The translations under genes were made by a program, and so were the position numbers. Below, piece after piece: positions 44,376-56,025 of a DNA stretch of 64,000 bases (positions are counted from its first letter, which is position 1; every line of letters starts with the position of its first letter). Source of the stretch: Fomes fomentarius (Eukaryota > Basidiomycota > Agaricomycetes > Polyporales > Polyporaceae); assembly GCA_022606135.1 (NCBI GenBank), contig JABYQN010000012.1, positions 124,001 through 188,000 on the forward strand, written 5' to 3'. The notes beneath the pieces were generated by a model. The model ran no database searches. It was given only the letters and a program-made list of their open reading frames with translations, and was not told the DNA's origin.

Positions 44376-47016
44376 CTACTCTAGCTGTAAGTCGGCGAGA
44401 TCAAGAAGGTCATGCAGTTCGGGCTCACAACCGTCTCGAACAACAGACAAGAACCCCTTCCAGACATCGACGGACAAATCTTCCTCTTCTATCAACTTCA
44501 TTTCCTCATGTGGAAACCGTGATGGAGCCCTCCACCGCTGTTGCTGGGTAGTGTGTAGATATATGATTAATGCAGATGCAAGTGGATATTCTGATGTCCA
44601 CGAGGCGGTGGGTTTGACCCTCAGATAGTCACGGAGCAGAAAACCCAACTTCGCCCCACTACATGCCTTCACGTCAGGGGTACTCCACCTCTCGAAGGGT
44701 GTTCTGGCGAGCTTCTCTCCATTCAGGCAGCAGTGGACGACCCATAAGAAGACCCATATGAAGGATTCGAGATCATGGCGGTACAGATGACGAATTTTCC
44801 CGGCAGGCGCCTCCTCAGTGAGAAGGTCGATAGCCATGAAGGGTACCGTGCCCGTCAGTTCGAAGCCGCTGTACGTCTCTTTCTCCTCCGTGACGACGGG
44901 ACTGAGATCCCAGTCGTTCAGTACCGCACAGGGGGCGTCGTCGGGCTTGCGGCGATACATGAGATTGTTGAGGCTGATATCCTTGTGCTGAATGCCGTTG
45001 CACCAGTTCAGATAATGCGCTATGTGTGTGCAGTCAATTTCAAGTTCCCTAGGTCACGAACACAGAAGAAGAAGAAGCATTGCCACATACCCTGCATCAG
45101 CTCTAGCCAGCCTTCGACGAACGCTTGCTCCGTCAGCGTATGCAGAGGTTCCAAGCGTTCCATCGTGATCACGCGGAGAACACGATAGACCTTGCACTCG
45201 GTTCCATCGGCTCCAACGCGGACCTTCAAGGGAAGTCTGAGCCGCTCGCGGACCGTAAGAGTATTGTACTCGTCGTATTGATGCTCGTCCACAACCTTCG
45301 GCATGTGGTCTGTAATCTTCATACCGCCAGCATTCTCGGCTTGCGCGATGGCGTGCTGCACGATTGTGCCCTCCGACAGCCGCGTACACTCCGTCCACAA
45401 CAGTTTTGTGACCAGAGGTGTTTCGCGAAGCGGATGGTCGTCGGCAACGCACTTGGACTCGACGACGTAAGTCCCCTTCCCTTGAGACCCAACGTCTTGT
45501 GCACGTGCTCCGCAGTATACACCTCTACCTCACAACCCATGCGGCCGGCGATTTTGGTGGAAGGGAGATCTGTACTTGGTGTTTTCTGCCCAAGTCCCTG
45601 TTCACCCAGATCGAACTCAGGAACGCGGCCCCAATCCTCGAGTTCAAACCGTTGCAGAGCAAAGAGGAGGGCAAGGAAGCGCGGCAAGTCCCTGAGGAAG
45701 TCGATGCCGGTGGTTTGGATGCCTCCTTGACGATCGTACCACCAAATGCGGAAGATAGAGTCTGAGGACAACGTCAATCACACCGTTGCCTTCAAGCGCA
45801 GAAGTCTAAGAACACACCTTGTATGAGCATGACGAGAGCATGCGAGACCGCGGGAGCACGAGAGAGCATTTCAGCCCCATACAACGCACACTGTACACCC
45901 GGCGGGGGTCGTTCAGACTGGGAACTGACCGCGTCTGCAACCTGGTCCGGCCATTCAGTTTCAAGTGCTTCGTCGGTTTGTCGCGCCCGATTGCAGAGCG
46001 TCGTAGTGCATAAGGTGTCTAAGAGAGTGGATGAGCGTATTATGAACTGACTGCGCCTGTTTGAAACGTACTATGACCACTGCGGGTGGGTCCCTGGGCC
46101 GGGCCTGGCACGCCTTCGTGGTCCAAGTCCTCTTGCCCAGAATCCTTCCGTTTGGGTTCAGTTCTTGATGTGACAGCCATCGTCTCATATTCGCCATGCA
46201 ACGCTGTGTCGAAGGATGTCGGGGGAGTCTTGAGGGTCTTCGAATCCAGCCTAAACTCCCAGGCCGAGAGCACGTCATGCCAGGTGAAGTGGCCGGACGG
46301 CTGCTCGCCGAGGCGCTGAACGAGTTGCGGCTTACTCTCCTTCATGTCGAGGCGGAAAACACGGCTTGCAGCATGGCTTGAGGTCAAAACGATGTCGGGC
46401 TTGCGCCTGGTCTTTATTGGCACGCTGTCATCTTCCCCAACATGGGAGCCGTGGATTTCGTTTTCGGCGTTCCGGCAGAAGATGATGTCGAGCGTGCTCG
46501 CCGGGCGAAATTTCGACTGCTCTACCTGTAGATCCTTGAGATAGTGGAGTGCATCGTTGAAGATACGAATGAAAAGGTCGGAGCGTTCATGTTCATAAGA
46601 TACCTCCTGACAGCTGGAGGGAAATTCAATCGACTTGTATGCAGATACGAAAAGGCACATACTATTTAGCCAACGGCTCACATAATTGCTCGCCCTTCTC
46701 TTCACAAAGCCCTACTAGGGCCTGGAGGGTGTTCTGTAGACGTTTGTCCGAGCTGATCGATTTGATATTGTCCACTTTCTCGAGCGTGAACTTGAGCATG
46801 CCGTCGAAACTGCTGGTGTCATGTTTCTCGACATCACGGATTAACGTAGGGGTGACCGCGTCTACTCTACATACAAAGTGACTTCATGTCAGCAAAGCAG
46901 CATTCACGACGATGCGATCCCATTTACAACCCGCTTTCGAAGGCGCCGCTCGAAGTCCAGCTTCCCGACCCTTGATGTCTGGGCGTAGCCTTCAGTGCCG
47001 GGTCCGCATCAGCCAT
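44376..47016 (-). CDS. FunK1 fungal-type protein kinase, with one probable frameshift
   Basis: Exons on the minus strand are 47016-46931, 46866-46663, 46613-46072, 46018-45818, 45761-45091 and 45019-44376. Borders are GT/AG; the first donor (GTTGTA) is weak. The N-terminal part has TPRHQGSGSW, typical of the family, and the middle has IQTTGIDFLRDLPRFL and LEDWG. The kinase lobe follows: LVTKLLWTE, the catalytic loop HKDISLNN (HRD with Lys for Arg) at about residue 580, and NDWDLS in place of DFG about 24 residues later. It continues with TGTVPFMAIDLLTEE and LYRHDLESFIWVF. FunK1 kinases are abundant in mushrooms and probably act in signalling. The frame slips by one base in a G run (coding strand; plus-strand CCCC at 45473-45476), just before the conserved GRGT turn. 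Restoring one base makes the total a whole number of codons (782 residues). A 56-nt intron there would also restore frame but would remove conserved residues. Confidence 0.85.
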
Positions 47017-47603
47017 GTCACCAAGCCGCGGAAGAGGTGTGGTAGGAAGTTCGGGAGTGTTCTCGTCGTCGAATGGTCGCTGTCCGGACGAGAGTTGAAC
47101 AAAGACGCACGGCCCGGTGGCCGAACATGCTTACATCACAGGCGTCTCAACTGCGGATGACACGGAAGGAAGACCTCGCGCGACCACATAAGGACTCGCG
47201 CACCCTCGGAATTGAAGCATTCACCGAGGTAAGCCCACACCGATTCACTCGCGCCTCAGACGCATGCGTGCCGCAGACTGGCCGCAGAAAAACGACGCGC
47301 AGTCGTCAAATTGGCTGTCACGCCCGCTCCAGCGGTGAGCTATGCGTCTCCGTGTCCTTTGCAGCGGTCTCGTTCTCATCTCACCCCCACCTGCTTGTGT
47401 CCGCGTCTGTGTCTCTAGAGTCTTTGCAGCTGGCGCAGGAATTAAACGGGACTGCAGTCGCTCGCTCGAGTACGATAAAAGAAGGCCGGGTAACACATCT
47501 GTACATTGGGACCTTGCTACGGCATGTGCTCGTATATACATTCAACTTGTCGCTTCAGTCTGTACCCACACATATGAACCTTAGACGATTCAGAGAGATA
47601 TCC
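47017..47603. other. Region between FunK1 and the F-box/WD40 gene, including R2 copy 2 (47160-47500)
   Basis: Holds the second copy of R2 and, at 47500-47560, the 3' flank shared with F-box/WD40 copy A. It serves as the 5' side of FunK1. No gene seen. Confidence 0.5.
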
Positions 47604-50105
47604 CTAGAGTGCTGCAGCGGCGGCCGCCTTTCCAATGCCACAAATAACCACTGTCCCCGTTGAAGTTCCGTAGACCAATGTGCTATTTTGAGTGAATGTC
47701 CCGCAGGTAATATTGTCGCGCTCCTCTCGCCAGCGTGGCAGGGAGGATTCGAAGGTAAAAGGCACGTCACGGTTATCGACCACCCTCCACACACTAACCG
47801 AGATCGAATGCATCGTGGCAACCAACCGACCGCACGGAGAAAGACATGCCATCGATGGCATGCTGCCGAGGTATCCGTAAGCTGTGATTCTACCGAGCGA
47901 CTCGGAGGTTGTGGGTGCGTTTGAGTCTATCCTGCAAACAACAGCATAGCGCGGCATTCTACCCCGGTCGAGTACGAGGAATTGCCTTGCCATGTCGGAC
48001 ACATCGATGACCGTATCACGATGTACTTCAATCGACATGGGGAGACGCGGCCGCATCCGACGGGGCGGTGACGGTAAAGCGCCAAAGTCCACGTCCCAGA
48101 TCAGGACGCTGCCATCGTGAAACCAAAGGACGAGCTGGCTTCCATCGGGGGAGAAAAGTGCATGGGTTGCAGATTCGGATGGCAAGGTCTCCGTGTCAGG
48201 CTGGTGACCATCTACCAATTGAACAAGACCGCGATCCGTGAAAGAATAAATCGCATCGGGAGGGACGGCGACACTGGAAGGGGGGGTTGTCAAGCCGGAT
48301 CCAGTTCGGTCTTTTGTTGGCATGGTACACCAACGGAGGAGTCGCCGCGTTTGGGGTACAGACGCAACGAGAGTACCGTCCCGCAACCACGCCATGTGTA
48401 CTTGTACTCTGAGCCTCTGGATCGGCCCCACCAGTGTTCCAAGCAGTGTGCCGGTGCTCACACACCAGATGCAGATCACAGCCGTCGATACAAACCAGCC
48501 TTGCTCCCCGCCGACTCGGAGAGAGGCGAGATACTTGCTATCTGGCGAGAACTCGAGCGAGGGGATGGCAGTATACTCGGTAGGCCAGTCGAAAGCAACT
48601 TCAACTTGAAGTGTGCCTTCGTCACCTCGGTCCACCCTCCAGATTGTGAGTGTTTGGTCTTTCGACCTGCTCGCGATCCATTGACCATCGGGCGATGCAG
48701 CTATAGCGATCACCGCGCGGCGATACGGCGGCTTGTTCGGAAGGACTGAAATGATCATAGGGCTCATCAGTATCAGCCTGCCGCCTTATAGAGTTTAAGG
48801 CTCTCACCGCTCTGGAACTCCACTCTGAGTGGCCATCGTTTGTGTAGAGTGGGGAACACACGCTGCAGAGTCTGAGTCCAGAATACTGTTCTTTCTCTCC
48901 CGTTGCCACTTGGCACGATGAAGAGTACATGACTCGGGTCGAGTCTGACAGCTACTTCCGCGAACCGTTGGCATATTTCGGTTTCGTCTGTTCCCCAGCT
49001 CTCCTCAGAGAGGCGGTGAAGGTCCTCAGGCTTATAGTCTACTATGATGGTGAGGGCATGTAGGCGTACAAGGGACTTGAGGATATTGGTCGCTAGTTTG
49101 ATCCCACTAGCAAATCTGTTGAAACTGCGTGGTACGACTCTGATGCAATCGACGTGCACAAATAGTTTTAACGACTGCAGTCTCACAAATCTGGAGACGA
49201 GTGACACGGTTGGATCTACACACGAGAGAACATTAGCTAAGTAAGGCGTTGCAGCGACACAATCGGGATTAGGGATAGGCGGTATAGAACGAACCATAGC
49301 TGGCCATGCGGACGTCGATTGTGAGGGTTTCAACTGTGGATTGTAACAATCTCAACAGAGAATACGCTGCTCGTGTCTGGACTCTGATCAGCTGGATCGT
49401 GCCGTTAGTCTTGATTGAGTTAATGTTGATACACTGGGCAGTCAGAGTACTCACAGACAAGGTCTCAATGTGCACACACGGAGGGAGTCGATCGATGCAT
49501 GTATCCACCACTTCAGGATCTTGCCGCATTCTGTATCCGATATCCACACAACACAGCTCCCGTAGGGCTGGAAGCGATGAGACCAGTCGGGCACAGTCAA
49601 CAGGGGAGATAAAAGAGAGCCTGTTCAGATAGAGTTCCTGCACGGTAGTAGCAATTCTTCGTATGGTCGCAAGTCCCATGCGGTGGCAAGGAAGTGTATA
49701 GTAATCCACTTGTTTCTCCGCATTCGTCCACCGCCGGTTGGGATGCGACAGCCCACTAAGCTTCCAGCAAACCAAGCTAGGAAGTGAGGCCAAGAGTTTG
49801 AACGGCACTATCTGGAACAGATGCGCCGCCTCCGGGTGGTCTCGCTGGGCGCGGATCGTGAGAGAGCGCACAAGTGGAAGTAGATGGGAAGATCGAGACA
49901 GCAATGCGCAGAGTGAAAGGAGCTCATCCTTCGTCCTGACACGGATGGCAGCGAAGAGGTGATAGCGAGTACGGGGAAGCCAGCGACGGCATGTCAAGGT
50001 GCAGTTCCGAAGCGCACGGATGTCGTAGTACAGTTCGTCGATGATGCATTCCTCGAGTTCTGCGGGGAAGGTGGCCGCCACCGCTCCAGGTGTCGCAGTA
50101 GACAT
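47604..50105 (-). CDS. F-box protein with C-terminal WD40 repeats, copy B
   Basis: Exons 50105-49455, 49391-49295, 49215-48808 and 48745-47604 join in frame to 765 residues. Intron places and phases equal those of copy A at 8.6-11.1 kb, including the unusual GTTCGT donor of intron 2. The F-box (LEECIIDELYYDIRALRNC, then TLTCRRWLP) is at about residues 14-60. The leucine-rich middle ends near residue 385. WD40-like blades follow (SPDGQWIASRSKD, then LTIWRVD; LEFSPDSKYLAS; CIWCVSTG). Exon 3 is 36 bases longer than in copy A. Intron 1 happens to be open in frame, so an automatic model could read through it. The likely role is substrate recognition for an SCF-type ubiquitin ligase (inferred). No break is seen. 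Confidence 0.86.
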
Positions 50106-50640
50106 GAGAGACGACGACGAGATGAAGGAAACGTACTGGGGTACTGTAGCTGGGGTAGTGCAGATAGTGATCAAGCGCTATGTGTGGATGTATTTGCCAT
50201 GTGACATGACTTCCTGTGCGCCGTGTGACTCTGTGAGTAGCAGAAGAAGGACCTTGGTGTGGGCCAGAACTTGACTGTGGGAACGAAATAACTGAGAAGC
50301 TGATGGTGTTATGTAGCAAAATGTATCCAGATCACCATTCTCGCATCCGACTCGTATTGCTATGTCAGCAAACACGGGGCAGCCTGAAGCTCACGCCTGT
50401 GGGAGCAATCCAAATGCAGAACCAGAGTGGACCAAATGACGAGTATTTTTTGACGCACTGGACACGATCGGGGGTCGCCGGCGAGCAAGGCCCCGGAGGC
50501 GGTGTATACAGGAGATCAAGTGAAATCCTAGTTCAAATAGTACAATATCGTACAGAGGAAGACAAACGGCCGTTGCACGTTCGGAGATCGCGGCCACTGC
50601 CATACTAAGTACAGTAGGATCAGTTCGTTTCAATTTACTC
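50106..50640. other. Upstream region of F-box/WD40 copy B
   Basis: About 150 bases next to the start (to about 50250) match the upstream side of copy A (8440-8586), for example GCGCTTGATCACTATCT in both when read in gene direction. This shows the promoter side was duplicated too. Nothing else seen. Confidence 0.5.
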
Positions 50641-53369
50641 CTACACCCAATCACTCAACACACGAATACGAACCGTCCCATCGTCGGCCCCGGACGACAG
50701 AGTCTCACCATTCGGTGTGAACAATGCATGCGTCACCTTGTCGTTGTGCTCGTTGAACGTCCTCACGCACGTCCCGTTGCTCGTCTTCCACAGCCGCACA
50801 GTGCTGTCCGACGACGCAGACGCGATGTACTTCCCGTCGGGAGAGAAGCACGCCGAGTTCACCATGCTATCGTGCCCGTCTAGCGATAGCTTCCGTTCTC
50901 CGCTGTACGAGTCGCACACCTTGATCGTCGAGTCGCTCGACGCCGACATGATCTCCTTCCCGTCACCCGAGAACGCCACGTTCCACACTGGTCCGTGATG
51001 CTCCTGCAGGGTGACCAGCGCATCCCCGGTGCTCGTGCTCCAAATCCGCACGCTACCGTCGTCGGACGCTGTCGCGATACGTCTACATTCGGGGTCGAAC
51101 GCCGCAGACCACACCATTCCCTTGTGGCCCTGCAGCTCGTATCGGATGGTGCCCGCGTCGACATTCCAGATGCGGCAGTTATAGTCTGCACCGCCAGATG
51201 CGAGCATAGTCCCGTCGGATGAGAAGCGGACAAATGTGACCATGGCGTTGTGACCCTCGAGCAGGTGGATCTGCTCGTACGTCTCGGTATCCCAGACGCG
51301 CACGGTCATGTCCTCCGAGGCCGAGGCGATCTTCGTGCCGTCCGGAGACCAGACTGCGGAATGAATGGCCTCAGAATGACCCTCGAGTGTCGCCACTAGC
51401 AGGTTGCCACCCTGTTCGACGTCCCAGATCATGATCTGACCGTCCCCTCCGGCGGACAAGAGGCGCCGACTGTCGGGCGAGAAAGCGAGGTCGCCGATGG
51501 AGTCTGCGTGGGACTCCCAGTTGCGGACATCACTCTGGCTCCCGGCGTCCCAGAGAATGATGTTGCCACCCTCAGAGCCGCTCGCGACCCACTTGCTGTC
51601 GGGAGAGACTGCGAGGGACACCACGGCACCGTTATGGACGTTTGTAGCTGCTATCCCTGCACCGGGTGTACGCTTCACCGCTTCGCCTTCCGTCGATCCT
51701 TCGTCACCCCCTCCGCTGGGTTGTTCAACCTGCAAAGCTTCCATGGGATGGAATGTCGAGGAATCTGCCGGTGTTGAGCCTCGGAAACACTATTGAAGCA
51801 CAGCGGTGACATACCTCCGATATCAGGCAACTGGTTGGTGGATCCTGCTTCCTCTTCTGCCACAGGGTTTGCGACTTGCTGAGCTGAGGGATGCTCTCCC
51901 TCGATCAAGTGAAGATCGACGACGACCGTTCCAACTGAAACGGCGAAGATATGTTAACGAGTGAGCAACGTGAACCAGCGGTCCTGTCCCACCTCCTTCC
52001 TCGTCGACATCAATTGAGGGTGGCGCTTCCTCTAGGCCAGCCCGTACATCGAGGGGAATTCCGGTTGTCTGCAGCGAGAATCAGAACGATGTGAACAGTC
52101 GTATGCCCACAAAATAACACACCGGGAACATAGCAATCAGATCCCTATCGGTTGCGACGGCGATCTCTGCGTTGGAGTGCTGGAATCGCTCGTCAGTTGA
52201 GATCGGGGGGCATGCGCGTGCGACAATTTGTACATACTTCGAGGATCCACTCCAACAATATCTCTACGGGATCATATGGCTAGCTCGCAACGTCAACGAA
52301 GTCGTGCATGGTGCTGGCAACTTTACCTACCGGGCTCGATTGCGGATGTTCTTCGAAGTCCAGATCTAGAACCTGTTCGTTTCCTCCTGCATTGTCATCA
52401 TCCGGCGGCAGCTCATCAGGACCAGCAGCAGCCCGAATAGGTCTCGGCCGCCACAAGATACGCTTCTTCATCTTGTAGTAATGGAAGAAGATACATTGCG
52501 TGGTTGCGAGTCTGGGAGGCTCGACCCCGGGATCGGATGCTGCCGTTGACGCAACGGTAGCGATGTCCGAGTCGAGCGAAGAAGGACCGTAGTTGTACAT
52601 CGGATTCGGAAGGTTTCTGTTCGCGATGGAGAGCTTCATCGAAAACTTGCCTACACCGTTTACACCGCACGATATCGAGCCTTCCTTTTGCCTATAGCTA
52701 CCATGGAAAGCGGCATTGGCCCATCGGGTCGTCTTCGTCGTCCCACTGACAAAGATGATATCCTCCTGCTTCAACTCGTACCCGCCGCGAACATTGGCGT
52801 GGTCCATCCAGCTGTCAAAGTGCTGTCGCATGTAAGCGACGATCTGTCGCTTCGAAAGTATGAACTCCTTCTTTGCTGGAGGCTCCAAGAACAGCACAGC
52901 TCCGGCGTCATCAGCCACTGTAAACTCGATTTTTGCACCTGCAGACACAAATGGCGCCAATGCACTGACGCGTCACCGATGTAAGGACCCTTCAACTTCC
53001 GCGGAAACGATCGCGAAAAGCTCACGTATCCACTTCAGCCTCTCCTCCGGCTTGATGCCAGTCGATGCTGCGGCTCGCCAGGACCGGCTGCCTGATATGC
53101 GACTCGAGGCCAGTGATGTCAAGCTCCGAGCGTTCTAAAGGCGTAAAACCAGCAGGGACGCCACGTTTTTTCTGCACGAGGTCGTCCTCCGGCTTCATGG
53201 CGTTAAACAGTTGACGGAATCTGCCCTCATGAAGCCAACCCACGGCACCGATTTCCATATCGGCAAGGCCTTGCTCAGGCTCCGGGTCCCAAAGAGGGTA
53301 TCCATATGCTATGGAGATGAGCTGCTTAGAGTAGATATCCCAAGGGCCTTCGGGAAGAGCAGGAGGCAT
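50641..53369 (-). CDS. N-domain / WD40 propeller protein 1
   Basis: Exons 53369-53026, 52964-52331, 52279-52238, 52179-52123, 52068-51993, 51934-51815 and 51737-50641 join in frame to 789 residues. The N-terminal region has PWDIYSKQL, then YGYPLWDPEP and VGWLHEGRFRQLFN. A second part follows (AYMRQHFDSWMDHAN, then EDIIFVSGTTKTTRWANAAF), then a short exon with DPVEILLEWILE. This N-terminal architecture is shared with the gene at 56.0-58.9 kb and is familiar from basidiomycetes, but I know of no defined function. The C-terminal half (from about residue 440) has seven or eight WD40 blades (SPDSKWVASGSEGG, IILWD; SPDGTKIASASED, VRVWDTET). Such propellers usually act as protein-binding platforms. 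Small exons 3 and 4 (42 and 57 nt) are identical in length in the paralog. Confidence 0.86.
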
Positions 53370-53991
53370 GGGAGAGAGCTGGATACACTACGGTGAGGAG
53401 ACGAGATGAGGAGGGAAGACAAGCTTTACGCGGATCGGGAGTGTCTAGATATCCGATGAAACCTTGAATGCGATGTAATCATCGCCTCTTCATCGATGCT
53501 ATGTGTGTGCGAAAAAGAACCGTATAAGCCGTGCATCGCATAAGCTGACGGGAAGGTGGTTGATCTTGCTTGTATGTACCAGAGTCAGTAAGGTCCGAGG
53601 TGGGCTTCTGAAGCACTAGGATAGGGCAATCGTGTTACTTACTATTCGTCTGCAGTCCCAGAAGAGCCAGGACGACTTCCGAAGGCGCCAAACTTACACT
53701 ACACGTGGCCGGCAAGGAGTCTCGAGGCTGTTCGGAGAAGCCATATCGGAGCGCTCAACATTACTAGGGACCGCCCACGCCGCGCCAGAAATACGGCACA
53801 TGTCATGCGGGGTCAGATTATCACTTCAAGAACAGACAAGAGGTATAGAACGACTGACAATTGCAGAATAGTCACAGAATGCCAGAATGCCAACAGTCGA
53901 CAACGAGACAGCAAGATAAGTGGCCAGCAAATACATCCACAACATTCGACGGCGCAACAGTACGAGCAAGAACGACGTGGCGCAGGGGCTG
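53370..53991. other. Intergenic region
   Basis: Upstream of N-domain/WD40 gene 1 and downstream of the F-box gene. No coding or RNA signal recognised. Confidence 0.5.
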
Positions 53992-55529
53992 TCATAGGTC
54001 CTTGCAAAGGCCCAACGACCGATCGTTGAACCACAGACCCTCAGCGTGCACCAGCTCACGCCCGACGGCGGGCTCTAGCTGCGTGACAATAGTCTGATCC
54101 GCACGAGTGACCGACCAGTACCAAGTCCTCGAATCAACGACGTCGATCGAGATATGTCTGAGTTTATGGGTCGCTACAGCGAGTTGATGAGCGATCGCAT
54201 CAAGACGGGCTCCCTGGAGCACGTCGTGCATCTCGTCATCCTTGTCGACATCACTGAGGCGAAGGATGAAGAACGAGAGCGTGAGCGAAGACAGCATGGG
54301 AACAAGTCCATCCTAGAATAAGGGGCGTCAGATCAGGTCCATTCGCAGAGAGCGAGTTGGTGACTCACCAGGAAAAATTCCCATTTGTTCGGGAAGTTCG
54401 ACGGGGAGACATCGAGAACCAAATGTGAGATGCTAGACGCTCCCGGAGGGGCGAGCACTTGCAAAAGCGCCGCGGCATCGAAGGTGTCCGAGCGTGGCTC
54501 GAGCCAGAGGTGGGTAGGAGATGTCTCGGAAATGAGCGTGTACAGTCTCTCCAGAGCTGGCTGCTTGAAGTAGAGGTCGCAGATGTCTACTCGCCTTACA
54601 TGATGAGATGGGGAGAGCGCAAGACCGTACAGCGCATCCAGATCCCCGCAAAGATGCTCCAGTTGATCCCAGGACTCGCCGGGATTCTCCTTGTTGTTTT
54701 CGCGGAGCCCGTCCACGTCTGAGATGTCCATACGTGAAAGTTCGAGGTAGCGGAGGTTTGGAAACAAGTGGCGGAGATCCGCGGTCGTGTAGTCACTAAA
54801 GACCCGAAGCGCGAATGCGCGGACCTTGGGCATCTGGATGCTGGCTTCATACGTGTAGAGTTCAACGTACGACGCGCTGAGCTTCCCGAGTGTCGCAGAG
54901 TGGCGCTTGACGAGGTCAATAGGGTCTGTGGCTTCGTCCATCTCTTCGGAGTGACAGAAGACGTCTATTTCGACGAGCGGAGATTTCACCTGGTCTATGA
55001 TGGCAGCAGCGCCGATCCCAATAGAGGCTAGCTGAAGACGTTTGAGATTCTTGAGCGACACGATGGCCTTCTTCAGCCCCTTCTCGCGTAGCAGGAGCTC
55101 CTCGCAGCTGTCCATACCGAGGTCCTCGATGTGCGTTGTATGCTCCAGAACCTTGACGAGTGAACGTAGGCAGTCCTGAGAGGTGCTTTTGGTTGCAGAG
55201 TCGTCTTCGTCGTCCTCGTCATCGTCTGTGCCATCATCACCTTCATCATCGTCATCTTCAAAGTCCTCCGCGCTCTCCTCGAGGTGGTAGTTCAAGTAAA
55301 GCTTGCGTACATGGGGAGCGCGCGCTGCCACGTCACTGAGGACGAACTCGCAGAACGAGCTCAAGTGGGCTTCAGACTTGAGCGTGACGCCCGACCGCAG
55401 AAGTGGCCGTATCCCCGCGGCGTGTAGTGTCTTCGAAGTCTGCATCACAAGCGCGATCTCTCGCTGAGGTAGGTGGTCCAACAGGACATGGAAGATGTCC
55501 GCACTGAACGAGGGAATGTGCTGTGACAT
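53992..55529 (-). CDS. F-box / leucine-rich protein with acidic tract
   Basis: Two exons, 55529-54369 and 54312-53992, join in frame (WEFFL to DGLVPML) to 493 residues. Residues about 5-50 form an F-box-like helix set (SADIFHVLLDHLPQRE, then LVMQTSKTLH). Residues about 88-112 are a run of Asp and Glu encoded by GAT/GAC/GAA repeats, a likely length-variable linker. The rest has leucine-rich periodicity (LKNLKRLQLASI, LFPNLRYLELSRM), as in fungal F-box/LRR proteins. The open frame continues six codons upstream without an ATG; TTGCAG there could be an acceptor of an upstream intron, so a further 5' exon cannot be excluded. The likely role is an adaptor in protein turnover (inferred). It lies between two WD40 genes on the same strand. 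Confidence 0.8.
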
Positions 55530-56025
55530 CTCTTTTCGCGACTGCAAGCAATGATATGATTTTGCGGCTTTAGATTAGGTCGAATCAGACAACTTACCTG
55601 AGCAAACCTGCAGCGAGGTATGTAATGTTTCAGGGTTCAAGGTGGCGGCTTCGGAGCAGGCTGAAGCTACGTGGCGCCACCGTGGGCCTTAGGCGCGTAT
55701 TGATCTCCCAAACCGTAACCTTGCCACCACATCCGATCTGCTTACGGCTGCTTCATTTCCGTAAATTACGATAGGCTGAGAGGGCCTTGAGGTACGGAGA
55801 ACGTCGTATGCTCGTCGCCTTCTATTCAGACTCAGGCTTCATCAACTGCGATAAGCGAGCACGAAGGAACAGACCGCGACGTTTCAACATTCAAACCCCG
55901 GAGGCCCTCGACGCGTACATATATTCTTTATTGCTATTGGTCTAATCCCTGCGCTCCCTTCATACATGTCCTCAGTCAGACATCTGAAGAATGCGGCGCT
56001 GTGGCAGACATCCAAGTCCAGTACC
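55530..56025. other. Intergenic region
   Basis: Short spacer between the F-box gene start and the end of WD40 gene 2. Nothing recognised. Confidence 0.5.

Noticed and set aside
50641..51744. WD40 gene as a heterotrimeric G-protein beta subunit
   Set aside because: It lacks the G-beta N-terminal coiled coil and is spliced to the basidiomycete N-domain.
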